Source: Caballeronia insecticola
GTDB lineage: Bacteria; Pseudomonadota; Gammaproteobacteria; Burkholderiales; Burkholderiaceae
Assembly: GCF_000402035.1 (NCBI RefSeq)
Contig: NC_021294.1
Coordinates: forward strand, 434,001 to 498,000
Direction: 5' to 3'
DNA: 64,000 nucleotides
Below, piece after piece: positions 45,874 to 55,281 of the stretch. Made by a program: the position numbers and the translations under genes. Under the pieces are notes generated by a model. It was not told the DNA's origin. It ran no database searches and worked only from the letters and a program-made list of their open reading frames with translations. Every line of letters starts with the position of its first letter. Position 1 is the stretch's first letter.

Positions 45874-48381
45874 TCAATCCCTCAGGCGCCGCGCGGCGAT
45901 CGCGCGCAGCGTACGGTAGAACAGGGCAGCGATGATGAGCGCGGCAAACAGTCCGCCGAGCACCAGCAGGAGCGGATGCGACGACAGCGCCCAGCGCATG
46001 TAATGCATCGGCGACAAATGGCCGACGAAGTAGGCCTCGCCGTTCGACGTCACCGTCACCGTGCGGCCGTGGATCACGGCCATCGCGCCCTGGATGGACG
46101 GCAGCAGGTCGTTGTCGAGCAGGGCGGCGGACAGATCGGCGTCGGACTGACCTGCCGCGCTGATGAGCGCCACCGCGCTGCGTCCGCTCTTGAGCGGCGA
46201 TTCGAAGCCGGTCAAAAGCGCGTCGCCGTTCGAGCTGACGAGCGAGAGATCCGCACGCGCCGGCGCGCGTTCCGGGCCTTGCTCGCCGTGCCACCAGTCG
46301 ACCAGCTTGAACGCGACGTCGGAGAGCTGGAAGGTGCGCGCGTCGCCGTCGCCGGAGAAAGGCATCTGCTTGGCCCAGCGTTGCAGCAACGGCTGGCGTC
46401 CCGGCGAGCCGAGAATCAGCAGATCCTTGTCGGCGAAGCGGTCGACGTCGTTCGCGCTCGTCACGGTGACGCCCGTCACCGGATAACCCGTCGATGCGCC
46501 CATGCGGCCCATTTCCAGCAGATACAGGCTGTAGTCGGCCGAGTTCGGCTCGTTCGGCATGACGACCGCCGTCTGCGAGAGATCGGCCAGACGCGTGAAC
46601 GGGAAGCCGCCGTTGGCGAACGCGGCCAGATCGGGCAGCGCCATGTAGTGCGGAAAGCCGGAGAGATCGATGGTCGAATTCGGATCGATCGCGCCGACGA
46701 CGTTATCCAGCACGCGTCCCTGACATTCGCCGGTCTTCGGGATGTCGTAATAGAAATGCAGGCGCAACTGCGCGCGCGGCGTGATGAGCAGCGGCGGAAT
46801 GAAAATCTCGCGGCGCGCGGCGACGGTCTTGTCCGGCAGCACGCGGCTGAAATACTGGCCGAGATCGAAGGTCGACGTGGACACCGCCGGAATCCGCAGC
46901 GATTGCACGAAGCCGCTGTTCACGCTGATGTTGAGCGACGAGCGGTCCGGCGCGGGGCGCACGGTGTAGCGGTAGCCGAGGTCGATCGGCACGCCCTTGG
47001 TCTGCCACATGAAGAGGTCGGGCGGCACGCGCAGATTCACGCGCACGGCGTCGGCATCGTAGCCGTGGGCGCTCAGGTCGCGCGCTTCCGCGAGTTCGCC
47101 GAAGCGCACGGGGCGGTCGGTCGGCAGCCAGTTCGGCGCGTCGTAGGGGCGGCGCGGTTGCAGATCGGTGAACTGCGTGATGGTTGCGCTCGTGCCGCTC
47201 AACGTGTTCTGGCCGACGCCCAGCGCTTTCGCGGCGGTCTTCAGGTCGTTGTCGTCGCGGCCGAGCACGAGCAGAAGGCGGCCGCGCGCGTTGGCGTCGC
47301 GTTCGACGACTGCGATGGTCGGGCCGGACACCGGCGGAATGTCGACGCCCGCGATCTTCGCGTCGCCGGTGGCGAACACGATGGCGTTGCCCGAGAGCGG
47401 CACGTTGTCGCTCTGCGCCGGGAAGATGGCGCCGCGATAGCCCGCGAGCGAGCCGAAGTACGACGCCACGGTGCCCGCCGCTTCCAGTTCGGCCAGGCTC
47501 GGCTTGCCCGCGAAGACGAAGGGCAGTTCGAGGCGACGCACGTCGCGGCGGTCGAAGAACGGTTGCGGGAGCGCGGCGAGATCGGGCTTGTTCGCGATCG
47601 ACGCATACGTGAGATCGAGCGAACTCGCGTTGCTGACGGTGGCCCAGAGCGTCGAGTTCGACGGATCTTCGCACTGCTGCGTGTAGTGGCCGATCAACTG
47701 CACGTTGAGGTGGTTGAACTCGGTGATGAAGCGCGGATCGATGGCCACGTCGCGCGCGACCAGCATGCCCGCCTGGTCGCGCGGCACGGGCAGCGTCGCG
47801 GCCACTTCGCCGTTGATGAGCACTTTGAGCTGCGAGATCGCAGGCAACAGAGACGGCGAGTAGCTATAGATCAGATGCAGGATCGCGCCGGTCACGACTT
47901 CGTCGCCGCGCACCGAAAACGCGATGCCGTTCTGGCCGTCGGTGCCGCGCAGTTGCAGCGGATCGAGCGCGCCGTAATCGGCGAAGGTCAGCGTCTGGCG
48001 GCGTCCGCCCGGAACCAGCGTGCCCGGATCGGCCGTGGTCGGCACGCGCGAGGCGAGCGGCTTCTCGGGCTTGCCGGAGAACGCGGGTACGGGCATCGCG
48101 AGCGCGGGCTGCGGAATCGTGAGCGGGTTGTAGACGGCGGCCGGACTCGGCGCGGGCACGGCGCCGACGCCGGTGGCCTGCTGCGCGCCGGCGGATGCGC
48201 TTCCCGAAGCAGCGGCAGGCGCGGTTGCAGCCGCAGTCGCCGCCGACGCGAGCGGCGCGGCGAGCGCCGTCTGCAACGCCATCCAGACGGCCAGCGCGCG
48301 GCCCAGCGGTCTTTCGCAAAAACGCGGCGTGCGCTCGCCCGTTTCGTTTTCAACGCGCAACTTCGACATACCCGTGCCCAT
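45874..48381 (-). CDS. bcsB: Cellulose synthase regulatory/periplasmic subunit
   Basis: An 835-aa inner-membrane-anchored periplasmic subunit that guides the glucan from BcsA. An N-terminal signal/anchor (LGRALAVWMALQTALAAPLASA) precedes an A/P-rich segment, then carbohydrate-binding and flavodoxin-like domains, and a C-terminal transmembrane helix (HPLLLVLGGLFAALIIAALFY) that packs on BcsA. ATG 48381 is coupled to the bcsA stop as TAATG; MSKLR at 48369 is an alternative start. Confidence 0.92.
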   Translation of the reverse strand: MGTGMSKLRVENETGERTPRFCERPLGRALAVWMALQTALAAPLASAATAAATAPAAASGSASAGAQQATGVGAVPAPSPAAVYNPLTIPQPALAMPVPAFSGKPEKPLASRVPTTADPGTLVPGGRRQTLTFADYGALDPLQLRGTDGQNGIAFSVRGDEVVTGAILHLIYSYSPSLLPAISQLKVLINGEVAATLPVPRDQAGMLVARDVAIDPRFITEFNHLNVQLIGHYTQQCEDPSNSTLWATVSNASSLDLTYASIANKPDLAALPQPFFDRRDVRRLELPFVFAGKPSLAELEAAGTVASYFGSLAGYRGAIFPAQSDNVPLSGNAIVFATGDAKIAGVDIPPVSGPTIAVVERDANARGRLLLVLGRDDNDLKTAAKALGVGQNTLSGTSATITQFTDLQPRRPYDAPNWLPTDRPVRFGELAEARDLSAHGYDADAVRVNLRVPPDLFMWQTKGVPIDLGYRYTVRPAPDRSSLNISVNSGFVQSLRIPAVSTSTFDLGQYFSRVLPDKTVAARREIFIPPLLITPRAQLRLHFYYDIPKTGECQGRVLDNVVGAIDPNSTIDLSGFPHYMALPDLAAFANGGFPFTRLADLSQTAVVMPNEPNSADYSLYLLEMGRMGASTGYPVTGVTVTSANDVDRFADKDLLILGSPGRQPLLQRWAKQMPFSGDGDARTFQLSDVAFKLVDWWHGEQGPERAPARADLSLVSSNGDALLTGFESPLKSGRSAVALISAAGQSDADLSAALLDNDLLPSIQGAMAVIHGRTVTVTSNGEAYFVGHLSPMHYMRWALSSHPLLLVLGGLFAALIIAALFYRTLRAIAARRLRD

Positions 48382-50594
48382 TATTGGTCTTTGGTTTTCA
48401 GCTTCTTCACATCGACTGGGCGCTTGTTCATCCAGGTACGAAGGTCGCTGTACAAATGCTCGAATAAACCTGCAATGCCGCGCGTGCCCACCAGCAGCAC
48501 GTGCGACAACCCCCGCAGCGGCGTATCCGGACGGCGGCCTTCGGACCAGCCGGTCCATGCATCGGCGCGCGCGAACGTCGTCTTGACGAAGTCGTATTCC
48601 TGCTCGCGCGTGAGTTGCGAAAAGCGCAGGCCGACGCGGCCCGGCTCGGTATAGCCGACGCTCGCCGGGAACGCGTATTCCTCGTCGCCGCGGAAGAGCG
48701 AGACGGTGACGCGCTCGTGCATCGGCACTTCGATCTTGTTCGGCAGGGCGACGCCCACGCCGCCTTCCGAGTAGTCGATGGTCTCGCACGCGAGCGTGCG
48801 GCCGGTCGAGAACTTGAGCATCACGGGCATCTTCATCGACACGCGATGCGTCGCGCGAACCTGGCGCCGCTCGCTCGCCGCCGCCACGGACGCGCCGAGA
48901 ATCAGCATGTTGTAGACGGTCCAGCAGAGATTGAGGATGGTCGTATTCACTTCGCTGCGCACGTGCCAGTACATGACGATATGCACGATGCCCGCGATGA
49001 AGCCGAGCAGATTCAGCAGCAGAAGCAGCAGATAAGGACGCGAGATGTACCAGTCGAAATAGTCTTTCGAGATCTGGCCGCCTTTGGCCGTCACGTTGAA
49101 CTTGCCGAGCTTCGGATTGATGACGGCGAGCAGCGTCGGCGCGGTGATGTACGACGCCAGCACCGATTCATACACTTCCGCCCAGAACGAATGGCGGAAG
49201 CTGCGCTGCATCCGCGAGTTCGTGATGCTCGCGTGCATCATGTGCGGCAGCGCGAAGATCGCGATGGTGCTCGCCGCCGCCTCGATCACGTGCGCGCCGA
49301 AGAACAGATACGACAGCGGCGCGGTGAGGAACACGAGGCGCGGCACGCCGTAGAAGAAGTGCAGCATGCCGTTCAGATAGCACAGCCGCTGGCCGATCTT
49401 GAGGCCCTTGCCCGTAAGCGGATTGTCGATGCGGAAAATCTGCGTCATGCCGCGCGCCCAGCGAATGCGCTGCCCGATATGCCCCGAGAGACTTTCGGTC
49501 GCAAGCCCCGCGGCCTGCGGAATCGCGAGATACGCAGTCGTATAGCCGAGCCGATGCAGCTTGAGCGCCGTGTGCGCATCTTCGGTGACGGTCTCGACCG
49601 CAATGCCGCCGATTTCCTCGACCATCGAGCGGCGCAACACCGCGCACGAGCCGCAGAAGAACGTGGCGTTCCACAGATCGTTGCCGTCCTGCACGAGGCC
49701 GTAGAACAGTTCGCCTTCGTTCGGCACCTTGCGGAACGTGCCGAGATTGCGCTCGAACGGGTCGGGCGAGAAGAAGTGGTGCGGCGTCTGCAACATCGAC
49801 AGCAGCTTGTCGCGCAGGAACCAGCCGAGGCAGATTTGCAGGAAGGAACGCGTCGGGATGTGGTCGCAGTCGAAGATCGCGAGGAATTCGCCCTTGGTGA
49901 TCTTCAGCGCCTCGTTGATGTTGCCCGCCTTCGCGTGACGGTTGTGCGTGCGGATCGTCCAGTTGACGCCCACTTCCTCGCAGAAGGTCTTGAACTCGGG
50001 GCGGCGGCCATCGTCGAGCACATGGATCGACAGCTTATCAGCCGGATAGTCGAGCGCGAGCGCCGCGTAGATGGTCGGCTTCACCACCGAAAGCGGCTCG
50101 TTGTAGGTCGGAATGAAGACGTCGATGGTCGGCCACAGGCTGCGATCGGCGGGCAGCGGCAGCGGCTTGCGCTTCAGCGGCCACGCGGTCTGAAAGTAGC
50201 CGAGCAGCAGCACGAGCGCCGCGTAGACTTCGGCCGCGACGAGCAGCAGACCCCAGGCGGCGTCGAGCGGACGCTCCCAGTAGGTCGTTTCGGTGAGACG
50301 CCAGAACATGTAGCGGCCCGATGCCACCACCGAGAGCATGATCATCACGAGCGTCGCGTACTGGCCTTGCAGACGCCGGAAGCCGAGTGCGCACACAAAG
50401 CAGATCGTCGCAAAGATGAGTTGCTGGCCGAACGCGAGCGGCACCGTCACGACGAAGTACAGCGCGCAAACGGCGATGGCCGTCAGCAGGACCACGACGA
50501 TGCGGCTGCTCCAGATGCCCGAATCGACGAAACGTTCGAGACGCGAAGTCGCCACGCTGACTTCGGTTTCCGGCGACGGCTTGGCGGCGCTCAT
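48381..50594 (-). CDS. bcsA: Cellulose synthase catalytic subunit, UDP-forming
   Basis: A 737-aa membrane glycosyltransferase (GT2) using UDP-glucose. Catalytic signatures: D194-D195 (VLDDGRR), D242-C-D244, T337-E-D339 and Q375-R-I-R-W379. The C-terminal PilZ domain, with RRQVRATHR and DYSEGGVGV, binds cyclic di-GMP, which activates synthesis. Several transmembrane helices flank the GT core. ATG 50594 overlaps the end of bcsQ by 4 bp; an upstream frame extension is a shadow of bcsQ. Confidence 0.95.
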   Translation of the reverse strand: MSAAKPSPETEVSVATSRLERFVDSGIWSSRIVVVLLTAIAVCALYFVVTVPLAFGQQLIFATICFVCALGFRRLQGQYATLVMIMLSVVASGRYMFWRLTETTYWERPLDAAWGLLLVAAEVYAALVLLLGYFQTAWPLKRKPLPLPADRSLWPTIDVFIPTYNEPLSVVKPTIYAALALDYPADKLSIHVLDDGRRPEFKTFCEEVGVNWTIRTHNRHAKAGNINEALKITKGEFLAIFDCDHIPTRSFLQICLGWFLRDKLLSMLQTPHHFFSPDPFERNLGTFRKVPNEGELFYGLVQDGNDLWNATFFCGSCAVLRRSMVEEIGGIAVETVTEDAHTALKLHRLGYTTAYLAIPQAAGLATESLSGHIGQRIRWARGMTQIFRIDNPLTGKGLKIGQRLCYLNGMLHFFYGVPRLVFLTAPLSYLFFGAHVIEAAASTIAIFALPHMMHASITNSRMQRSFRHSFWAEVYESVLASYITAPTLLAVINPKLGKFNVTAKGGQISKDYFDWYISRPYLLLLLLNLLGFIAGIVHIVMYWHVRSEVNTTILNLCWTVYNMLILGASVAAASERRQVRATHRVSMKMPVMLKFSTGRTLACETIDYSEGGVGVALPNKIEVPMHERVTVSLFRGDEEYAFPASVGYTEPGRVGLRFSQLTREQEYDFVKTTFARADAWTGWSEGRRPDTPLRGLSHVLLVGTRGIAGLFEHLYSDLRTWMNKRPVDVKKLKTKDQ

Positions 50595-51379
50595 GCGAGT
50601 TTCCTCGGCGAGACGACCATCGCATCGACGGCGGAAAGCAGCCAGTCGCCGCACGCGCGCAGATCGGCGGCGGCTTGCGAGAGCGGATCGTAATGAATGA
50701 GCGTCGTGTCGCACGCAAGCGACTCGGAGACGCCTTCGTCCAGATGGATGACGCCCGGAAACATCTTCGCGCCGAGCATGTTGCGCAGCACCTTCAACAC
50801 GTCTTTGCTCAGCTGACGCGACTGATCGACCTGATTGACGACATATCCCTGGCCCGCGAAATCCTGACGCGGCGCGGCGTAGGCTTCGATCATGCGTTCC
50901 ATGCCGGGGATCGCGGCGTAAGAGGCGGCATCGGCCAGCACCACGTTCAGCGCGAAGTTCGCCGCCGTGAGCGCGGTGCGCGTGTAGACCGACGAGCCGG
51001 GCGGCGTATCGACGATCACGATGTCGTTGGCATCGAGCGCGAGCGATGCGAGCGCATGCGCGAGCCAGGCGGGATCGTTGTCGACGAGCGCTTCGAAGCG
51101 GCGGCGGTCGTCTTCGATCACGGCGCCGTAGGGCAGCACGGTCACGCCGTCGACGCCGTCGAACATCACGGTCTGCCACGGGTCGCCTGCGAGCGTCGCG
51201 CGCGAGATGCCGTCGATGCTGTCGAGCGGAATGCCGAAGTGCAGCCGCAGTGCGTTCTGCGGATCGAGATCGAGCACGATCACGCGACGGCTGCGCGCGG
51301 CGAGCACCGAAGCGAGATTGGCGGCGAGGGTCGTCTTGCCGACGCCGCCTTTCGCGGAAACTACCGTGATGACTTTCAT
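50591..51379 (-). CDS. bcsQ: Cellulose biosynthesis ParA-like ATPase
   Basis: A 262-aa MinD/ParA-type ATPase with deviant Walker A SAKGGVGKTTLAANLA (8-23), a switch I region LDLDPQNALRLHFG and Walker B-like IVIVDTPPGSS. It helps place the cellulose machinery at the cell pole or membrane in enterobacteria. Its start overlaps the bcsP stop and its stop overlaps the bcsA start. Confidence 0.93.
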   Translation of the reverse strand: MKVITVVSAKGGVGKTTLAANLASVLAARSRRVIVLDLDPQNALRLHFGIPLDSIDGISRATLAGDPWQTVMFDGVDGVTVLPYGAVIEDDRRRFEALVDNDPAWLAHALASLALDANDIVIVDTPPGSSVYTRTALTAANFALNVVLADAASYAAIPGMERMIEAYAAPRQDFAGQGYVVNQVDQSRQLSKDVLKVLRNMLGAKMFPGVIHLDEGVSESLACDTTLIHYDPLSQAAADLRACGDWLLSAVDAMVVSPRKLA

Positions 51380-52143
51380 GAGCGTGGGAGGCGGCTCGCG
51401 CGGTCGGCGCTTGCTTGTGTGTTCGAGGATTCGCCGGCGTGCGGGCTGGCGTGGCGCAGGCGGTCGAACATGGCGTCGAGCGAACCGGCGGGTGCGCTTG
51501 CGGCGGTCTGCGTCTGCGGTTTGAAGAGCTTGCCGAGAATCGATTGCGACGCGGCGGGCGCGGGTTCGGATACGGGCGGCACTGCCTGCGCGGGTGCGCG
51601 GCGCGCGAGAAAGCTCGATCCGAACGTGGAAGCTCCGCGTTCAGGCTGCGGCGCGGCTTGTCTAACGGCGTTGGCGTTGTTCGCGACCGGTTTGGACTCG
51701 ACCGGCGCCTGAACGGGCGGGATGCCTGTCACGGGAGCGGCGGCGGAATCCGGCGTCGCGCCGGTTTCATTCGAGGCGGATTCGCCGAGCACCGAAAAGC
51801 GCAAGGCGCTGAGCGACTCCGCTGCCGGCGCCTTGACAGGCGGAATCGTCCGGCGATGCGGACGCGTGAAGAGCTGCTGCCTGCCGCGCAGGATCGGAGT
51901 CGGCGTCGCCGCTGCGCTCGCTTCGGTATCCGGCTCGGCCGCGTGCGAGCGAAGAGCGTTCGTCTGCACGTCGCGGCGCGGCGCGATTTCAGGGATGGTC
52001 GGCTGTGCGAAGTCCAGCGTGGCGAGCAGCGGCCAGCGGGTGCGCGCCGTCTTGGCCTCGTTCTCCCGGCCGATTTCCTGATAATCGCCTGCATTGCCGC
52101 CGAAATGATCGAACAGCTTCTCGATGTCGCGCGAAGTATTCAT
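51376..52143 (-). CDS. bcsP: Cellulose biosynthesis protein BcsP (BcsR-like N-terminus)
   Basis: A 255-aa protein. Its first 45 residues (DIEKLFDHFGGNAGDYQEIGRENEAKTARTRWPLL) match the short BcsR/BcsP segment that partners BcsQ. The rest is disordered, rich in A, P, S and Q. It is the Burkholderiaceae equivalent of BcsR upstream of bcsQ. The 3' end overlaps bcsQ by 4 bp. Confidence 0.85.
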   Translation of the reverse strand: MNTSRDIEKLFDHFGGNAGDYQEIGRENEAKTARTRWPLLATLDFAQPTIPEIAPRRDVQTNALRSHAAEPDTEASAAATPTPILRGRQQLFTRPHRRTIPPVKAPAAESLSALRFSVLGESASNETGATPDSAAAPVTGIPPVQAPVESKPVANNANAVRQAAPQPERGASTFGSSFLARRAPAQAVPPVSEPAPAASQSILGKLFKPQTQTAASAPAGSLDAMFDRLRHASPHAGESSNTQASADRASRLPRS

Positions 52144-52226
52144 GGTGCCGCTTCCTCGTCGTGCCTGCCTTGCCTGATGCCTGGCCTGTGGCTGCTATCT
52201 GGAACCGCCCTGCGGGGCGATCGATG

Positions 52227-52246
52227 CCGCCGCTTCGAGGCGGCGG
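52227..52246. other. Stem-loop in the bcsD-bcsP gap
   Basis: CCGCCGC (52227-52233) pairs perfectly with GCGGCGG (52240-52246) over a 6-nt loop, in the 125-bp space separating bcsD from bcsP. All other bcs genes overlap or abut. It may lower read-through or stabilise the bcsD transcript end. Confidence 0.4.
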
Positions 52247-52268
52247 TCGGAATGGCTTGGTGCGCTTC

Positions 52269-52721
52269 TCAAGCGGCGCGTGCGAGCCTGAATTCGATGC
52301 CCGCGTCGTCGCCGAACTCACTCGCCTGCCGGATCGCGAGTCCTTGCGCGCCCAGGGCGGCGAGCCACTGCTGATAGGCGCCTTCGAGAAACGCCGGGGT
52401 CCACGCGAGCGCGCTCTCGCCGAAGGCGGGCAAGGGCGCGCAGTAATGCACGATGCTCAAATAGTCGCGCTCGTCCGCAAGCTCGACGAAGCCCCAGTCG
52501 CTGTCGCGCCACAGCGCGTTGAGCGCGTCGGCGAGTGACGCCGTGGAATCGCACGGCGGCAACGGACGGGCAGCGGCGAAACGGCTGCCGACCCGATGCA
52601 TCAGCTGACGCAGTTCCGTGCGCCCGATCTGCGCTTCGAATTCGTCGGCGAGCGCGGCCAGCAACCCGCGCCATTGACGGGACGTGTGGCTGTCCAACAG
52701 GTAATCGAAAATAGCGGCCAT
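52269..52721 (-). CDS. bcsD: Cellulose synthase accessory subunit D
   Basis: A 150-aa periplasmic subunit that forms an octameric ring aligning glucan chains in crystalline-cellulose producers. FDYLLDSHTSRQWRGLLAALADEFEAQIG and DWGFVELADERDYLSIVHYCAPLPAFGE are family-like. ATG 52721 has no clear Shine-Dalgarno. It is the first gene of the operon, ahead of bcsP-Q-A-B-Z-C. Its presence suggests ordered cellulose fibres. Confidence 0.9.
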   Translation of the reverse strand: MAAIFDYLLDSHTSRQWRGLLAALADEFEAQIGRTELRQLMHRVGSRFAAARPLPPCDSTASLADALNALWRDSDWGFVELADERDYLSIVHYCAPLPAFGESALAWTPAFLEGAYQQWLAALGAQGLAIRQASEFGDDAGIEFRLARAA

Positions 52722-53275
52722 GTTTTCGTTCGGCAGGCGCAGGCCACACCGTGTGATTGTTCGTCGTGTTTACGTCTTCGCGGGCTCCACCTTTAACCCG
52801 CAAGCATTGATCCGGACGTTTGTCCAGGCGCTATTACACGTCTGAACTTACTTCAATGCGGTTTTTTTCGCCAGTAGAAAGACTATCAGCGGATTGTTTT
52901 GTCGGATCGGGCGAAAAGGGCGGACTAGAGGGTCCAGTTTGAGGGTTCGGCGAAGGCATGCTTGAACGAAACATCGACAAGCGTCGCGCGGTGCTCGTTG
53001 CCCGGCGCGGCCCGCCCGCAGCGGAGCGGCAGTGTACCATCTCGTTAATCGAACAATAATCGGCCGGCGCTGTGAATCCTACTGATTGACATTTGTGGGA
53101 GGCGCTTGCCGTCGAGCAGTAACTGTCTGGCGGAAGGGGTTTGATTCGTCATACTGAGTGCTTACGTGCAACACATCAATAGTATGAGGTTTATAGCCTC
53201 GCGGTTTTATCGAATATCGGCGATAACCATAAAAAAAGCGCCCCGAGTGGGGCGCTTCGCATGAAATCCGGACGT
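52722..53275. other. Upstream region of the bcs operon (554 bp)
   Basis: No supported gene. It should contain the bcs promoter. An inverted repeat TTATCG/CGATAA (53207-53226) and the terminator of the next minus-strand gene (53236-53257) are the only structures I could see. The part right of about 53050 is more AT-rich. Confidence 0.5.
53236..53257 (-). terminator. Rho-independent terminator of the small GTG-started gene
   Basis: AAGCGCCCC and GGGGCGCTT pair over loop gagt; on the minus strand the stem is followed by a run of T residues (A tract 53231-53237 on plus). It lies 19 bp after the stop of the 65-aa gene. Confidence 0.88.
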
Positions 53276-53473
53276 TCAGAGATTGGCGCGAACGGCGTCT
53301 CTGACGGCGTCCATCACGATGCCGTAATCAAGCGGGATGTCCAGCGAATCGGAGTAACCGGAATCTTCAGCGGACTCCTTCGGCACTGCGCGAACCGGAA
53401 TCGGCTCATAGGCGGTTTCGCCTGCCGGATTTTCGCGTCCTTCGATGGCACCCTGCAATTGCGGATTCTTCAC
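53276..53473 (-). CDS. Small acidic protein, unknown function
   Basis: A 65-aa protein starting at GTG 53473 behind a textbook GGAGGAG with 6-nt spacing, and ending just before a strong terminator: a complete small transcription unit. The product (VKNPQLQGAIEGRENPAGE to MDAVRDAVRANL) is soluble, with no Cys and no signal peptide; the last 20 residues could form an amphipathic helix. No recognised family. The ATG far upstream (53710) lies in low-quality coding sequence. Confidence 0.7.
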   Translation of the reverse strand: MKNPQLQGAIEGRENPAGETAYEPIPVRAVPKESAEDSGYSDSLDIPLDYGIVMDAVRDAVRANL

Positions 53474-53926
53474 AATTAACTCCTCCGGTAATGGAGCGGC
53501 GAGGAACTGCAATATAAACCAATCCAATGACAATTTGACGAACTTCGATATGAAAACTCGTTCCGAGACCGCTGCGGACGGCACGCCGGGGTTTGCCGCT
53601 GCGCCGCGTCCCGGCAAGAGCGCGGGGCTCTCTAGTTTAATGGCGTCGCGCGCGGATGAATGTGCTCGCCCATTATGACGGTAGTGTGTCGATATTCCGG
53701 CCGGCATCATAAAATCGGCCCGGAAATTGCATGACCATTATCTCATTACGTATGTTTTTAATAATCTTCGTGCGCGATTCGATTCTCCGATATCGTCTTA
53801 TCGCGGAACAAATCATGACAAGAGCGTCGCTGCGCGATAGTTTGTTTCCCTTTATCATGAAACCGGTTGCACAGTAGAGGTGCGTGCAAGGTGCAAATGC
53901 CAGGAACAAAAAAGGAGGGAGTGGTA
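53474..53926. other. Intergenic region (453 bp)
   Basis: AT-rich relative to the rest, divergent between the 65-aa gene and the NAD(P)-binding protein. It must hold two promoters. No gene or clear operator could be supported. Confidence 0.5.
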
Positions 53927-54541
53927 ATGAGCAAAATCGCGATCATCGGAGCGACGGGCAATGTCGGAAGCCGGCTCGTCGAGGAAGCGTTGCGTCGCGG
54001 ACACACGATCACGGCGCTCGCTCGGGATACGTCGGTCGTTCAGGCGCGGCCGGAGGTGGGCACTGTCAATGTCGACGCCCTCGACGCGGACGCGCTCGCA
54101 ACGGCCCTCGCGGGACACGACGCGGTCTTCAGCGCAACACGCTTCGAGCCGATTCCCGCCAGCGCGATCGTCGAGCCGGTAAAGCGCGCGGGCGTGCCGC
54201 GCCTGCTGGTCGTGGGCGGAGCGGGCAGCCTGTACGCGGCACCGGGCCAGCGCGTGCTCGATCTCCCTGACTTTCCCGCCGCCTACAAGGCGGAGGCCAC
54301 GGCGGGCGCGGCTTTTCTCGACGCGTTGCGCCGCGAGCGTGATCTGGACTGGACTTTCGTGTCGCCATCAGCCGAGTTCGTGCCCGGCCCGCGCACGCAG
54401 AAATTCCGTCTCGGCGTGGACGAACTGCTCGTCGACAACAGCGGCCGAAGCTGGATCTCGTACGACGACTACGCGATCGCCTTCCTCGACGAGTTCGAAA
54501 GCGACGCCCACGTCAGGCAACGCATCACGGTTGGATATTGA
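53927..54541 (+). CDS. NAD(P)-binding Rossmann-fold oxidoreductase (SDR-like, YhfK type)
   Basis: A 204-aa atypical SDR. The nucleotide motif is IIGATGNVGSRLVEEALRRGH (5-25), followed by SATRFEPIP and LLVVGGAGSLY. These features match NAD(P)H-binding-domain proteins that reduce small substrates or act as sensors. ATG 53927 follows AAAGGAGG. Stands alone. Substrate unknown. Confidence 0.87.
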   Translation: MSKIAIIGATGNVGSRLVEEALRRGHTITALARDTSVVQARPEVGTVNVDALDADALATALAGHDAVFSATRFEPIPASAIVEPVKRAGVPRLLVVGGAGSLYAAPGQRVLDLPDFPAAYKAEATAGAAFLDALRRERDLDWTFVSPSAEFVPGPRTQKFRLGVDELLVDNSGRSWISYDDYAIAFLDEFESDAHVRQRITVGY

Positions 54542-54601
54542 GGACGCAACGAAACGCGCGGCCGGCTCGCGCCGCCCGTTTCCACCTGCATTCCGCCCGC
54601 G

Positions 54602-55069
54602 TCACTCGTGCAGATCGACTTCCATTTCTTCGCTGTTCTTCGGCATGGCGGCGGCGAGGATCATCGCGGCTGCGTTCTGCGGCTTCGGATCGCGCTGCGA
54701 CGGGCGATACACCTGATCGCCGCGATGAATCGGCATCCCTGAAAGCGAACACACGCCCTCGGCCGTCGCGGTCGTCGCGCGCCATCCCTGATAACCGTAG
54801 TGACAGAAACCGGGGTCGGACCAGTAAACGAGCGCCGTCGCGCTGCTCGGACGCTCGATCACCCGGACGATCGCCTGAGGAAACGGCAGGCCGTCATCGG
54901 CGTGATGCGCGTGCGTGCGGTTCCAGTCGAGCGTCAGGCGTTCGAGAAACGTGCTTTCAGCACGCGCGGACTTCTGGGATGGGGCAGTACGAACGACGTC
55001 CATAGGCGTCGCTTCGAGCTGGTGAACCGTCTGTGACCACGGGTCCGCTCTTTTCGAAAAAGCTGTCAT
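54602..55069 (-). CDS. DUF3331 protein
   Basis: A 155-aa protein of a family largely restricted to Burkholderiaceae. The recognisable part is VYWSDPGFCHYGYQGWRATTATAEGVCSLSGMPIHRGDQVYRPSQRDP, with two cysteines that might bind zinc. ATG 55069 chosen; 55111 would add 14 residues. Function unknown. Confidence 0.78.
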   Translation of the reverse strand: MTAFSKRADPWSQTVHQLEATPMDVVRTAPSQKSARAESTFLERLTLDWNRTHAHHADDGLPFPQAIVRVIERPSSATALVYWSDPGFCHYGYQGWRATTATAEGVCSLSGMPIHRGDQVYRPSQRDPKPQNAAAMILAAAMPKNSEEMEVDLHE

Positions 55070-55281
55070 GGCATTGTTCCAGGCTTTGACTCGACCTAGA
55101 ACGTAAGGCATTAAGCATATTCCGATAAATACTGCATCGGTGAATACACTATCCCGTTGTTACGAATAATCGAACGACCTCCGGTGAAACCCTTATCCGG
55201 CAAGGCTCCGCGGCCGTGCAGCGGGCCGCTCGGCCACCCGGCGGACGGGCCCGGCAGCCATAAACCCTGCTCGCTTCGATA

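Noticed and set aside
45703..48654. 983-codon plus-strand frame opposite bcsZ and bcsB
   Set aside because: Composition and lack of motifs mark it as a shadow of two well-identified genes.
52834..53040. 68-codon minus-strand frame upstream of bcsD
   Set aside because: Low-complexity S/P/R composition, no ribosome-binding site and no family resemblance.
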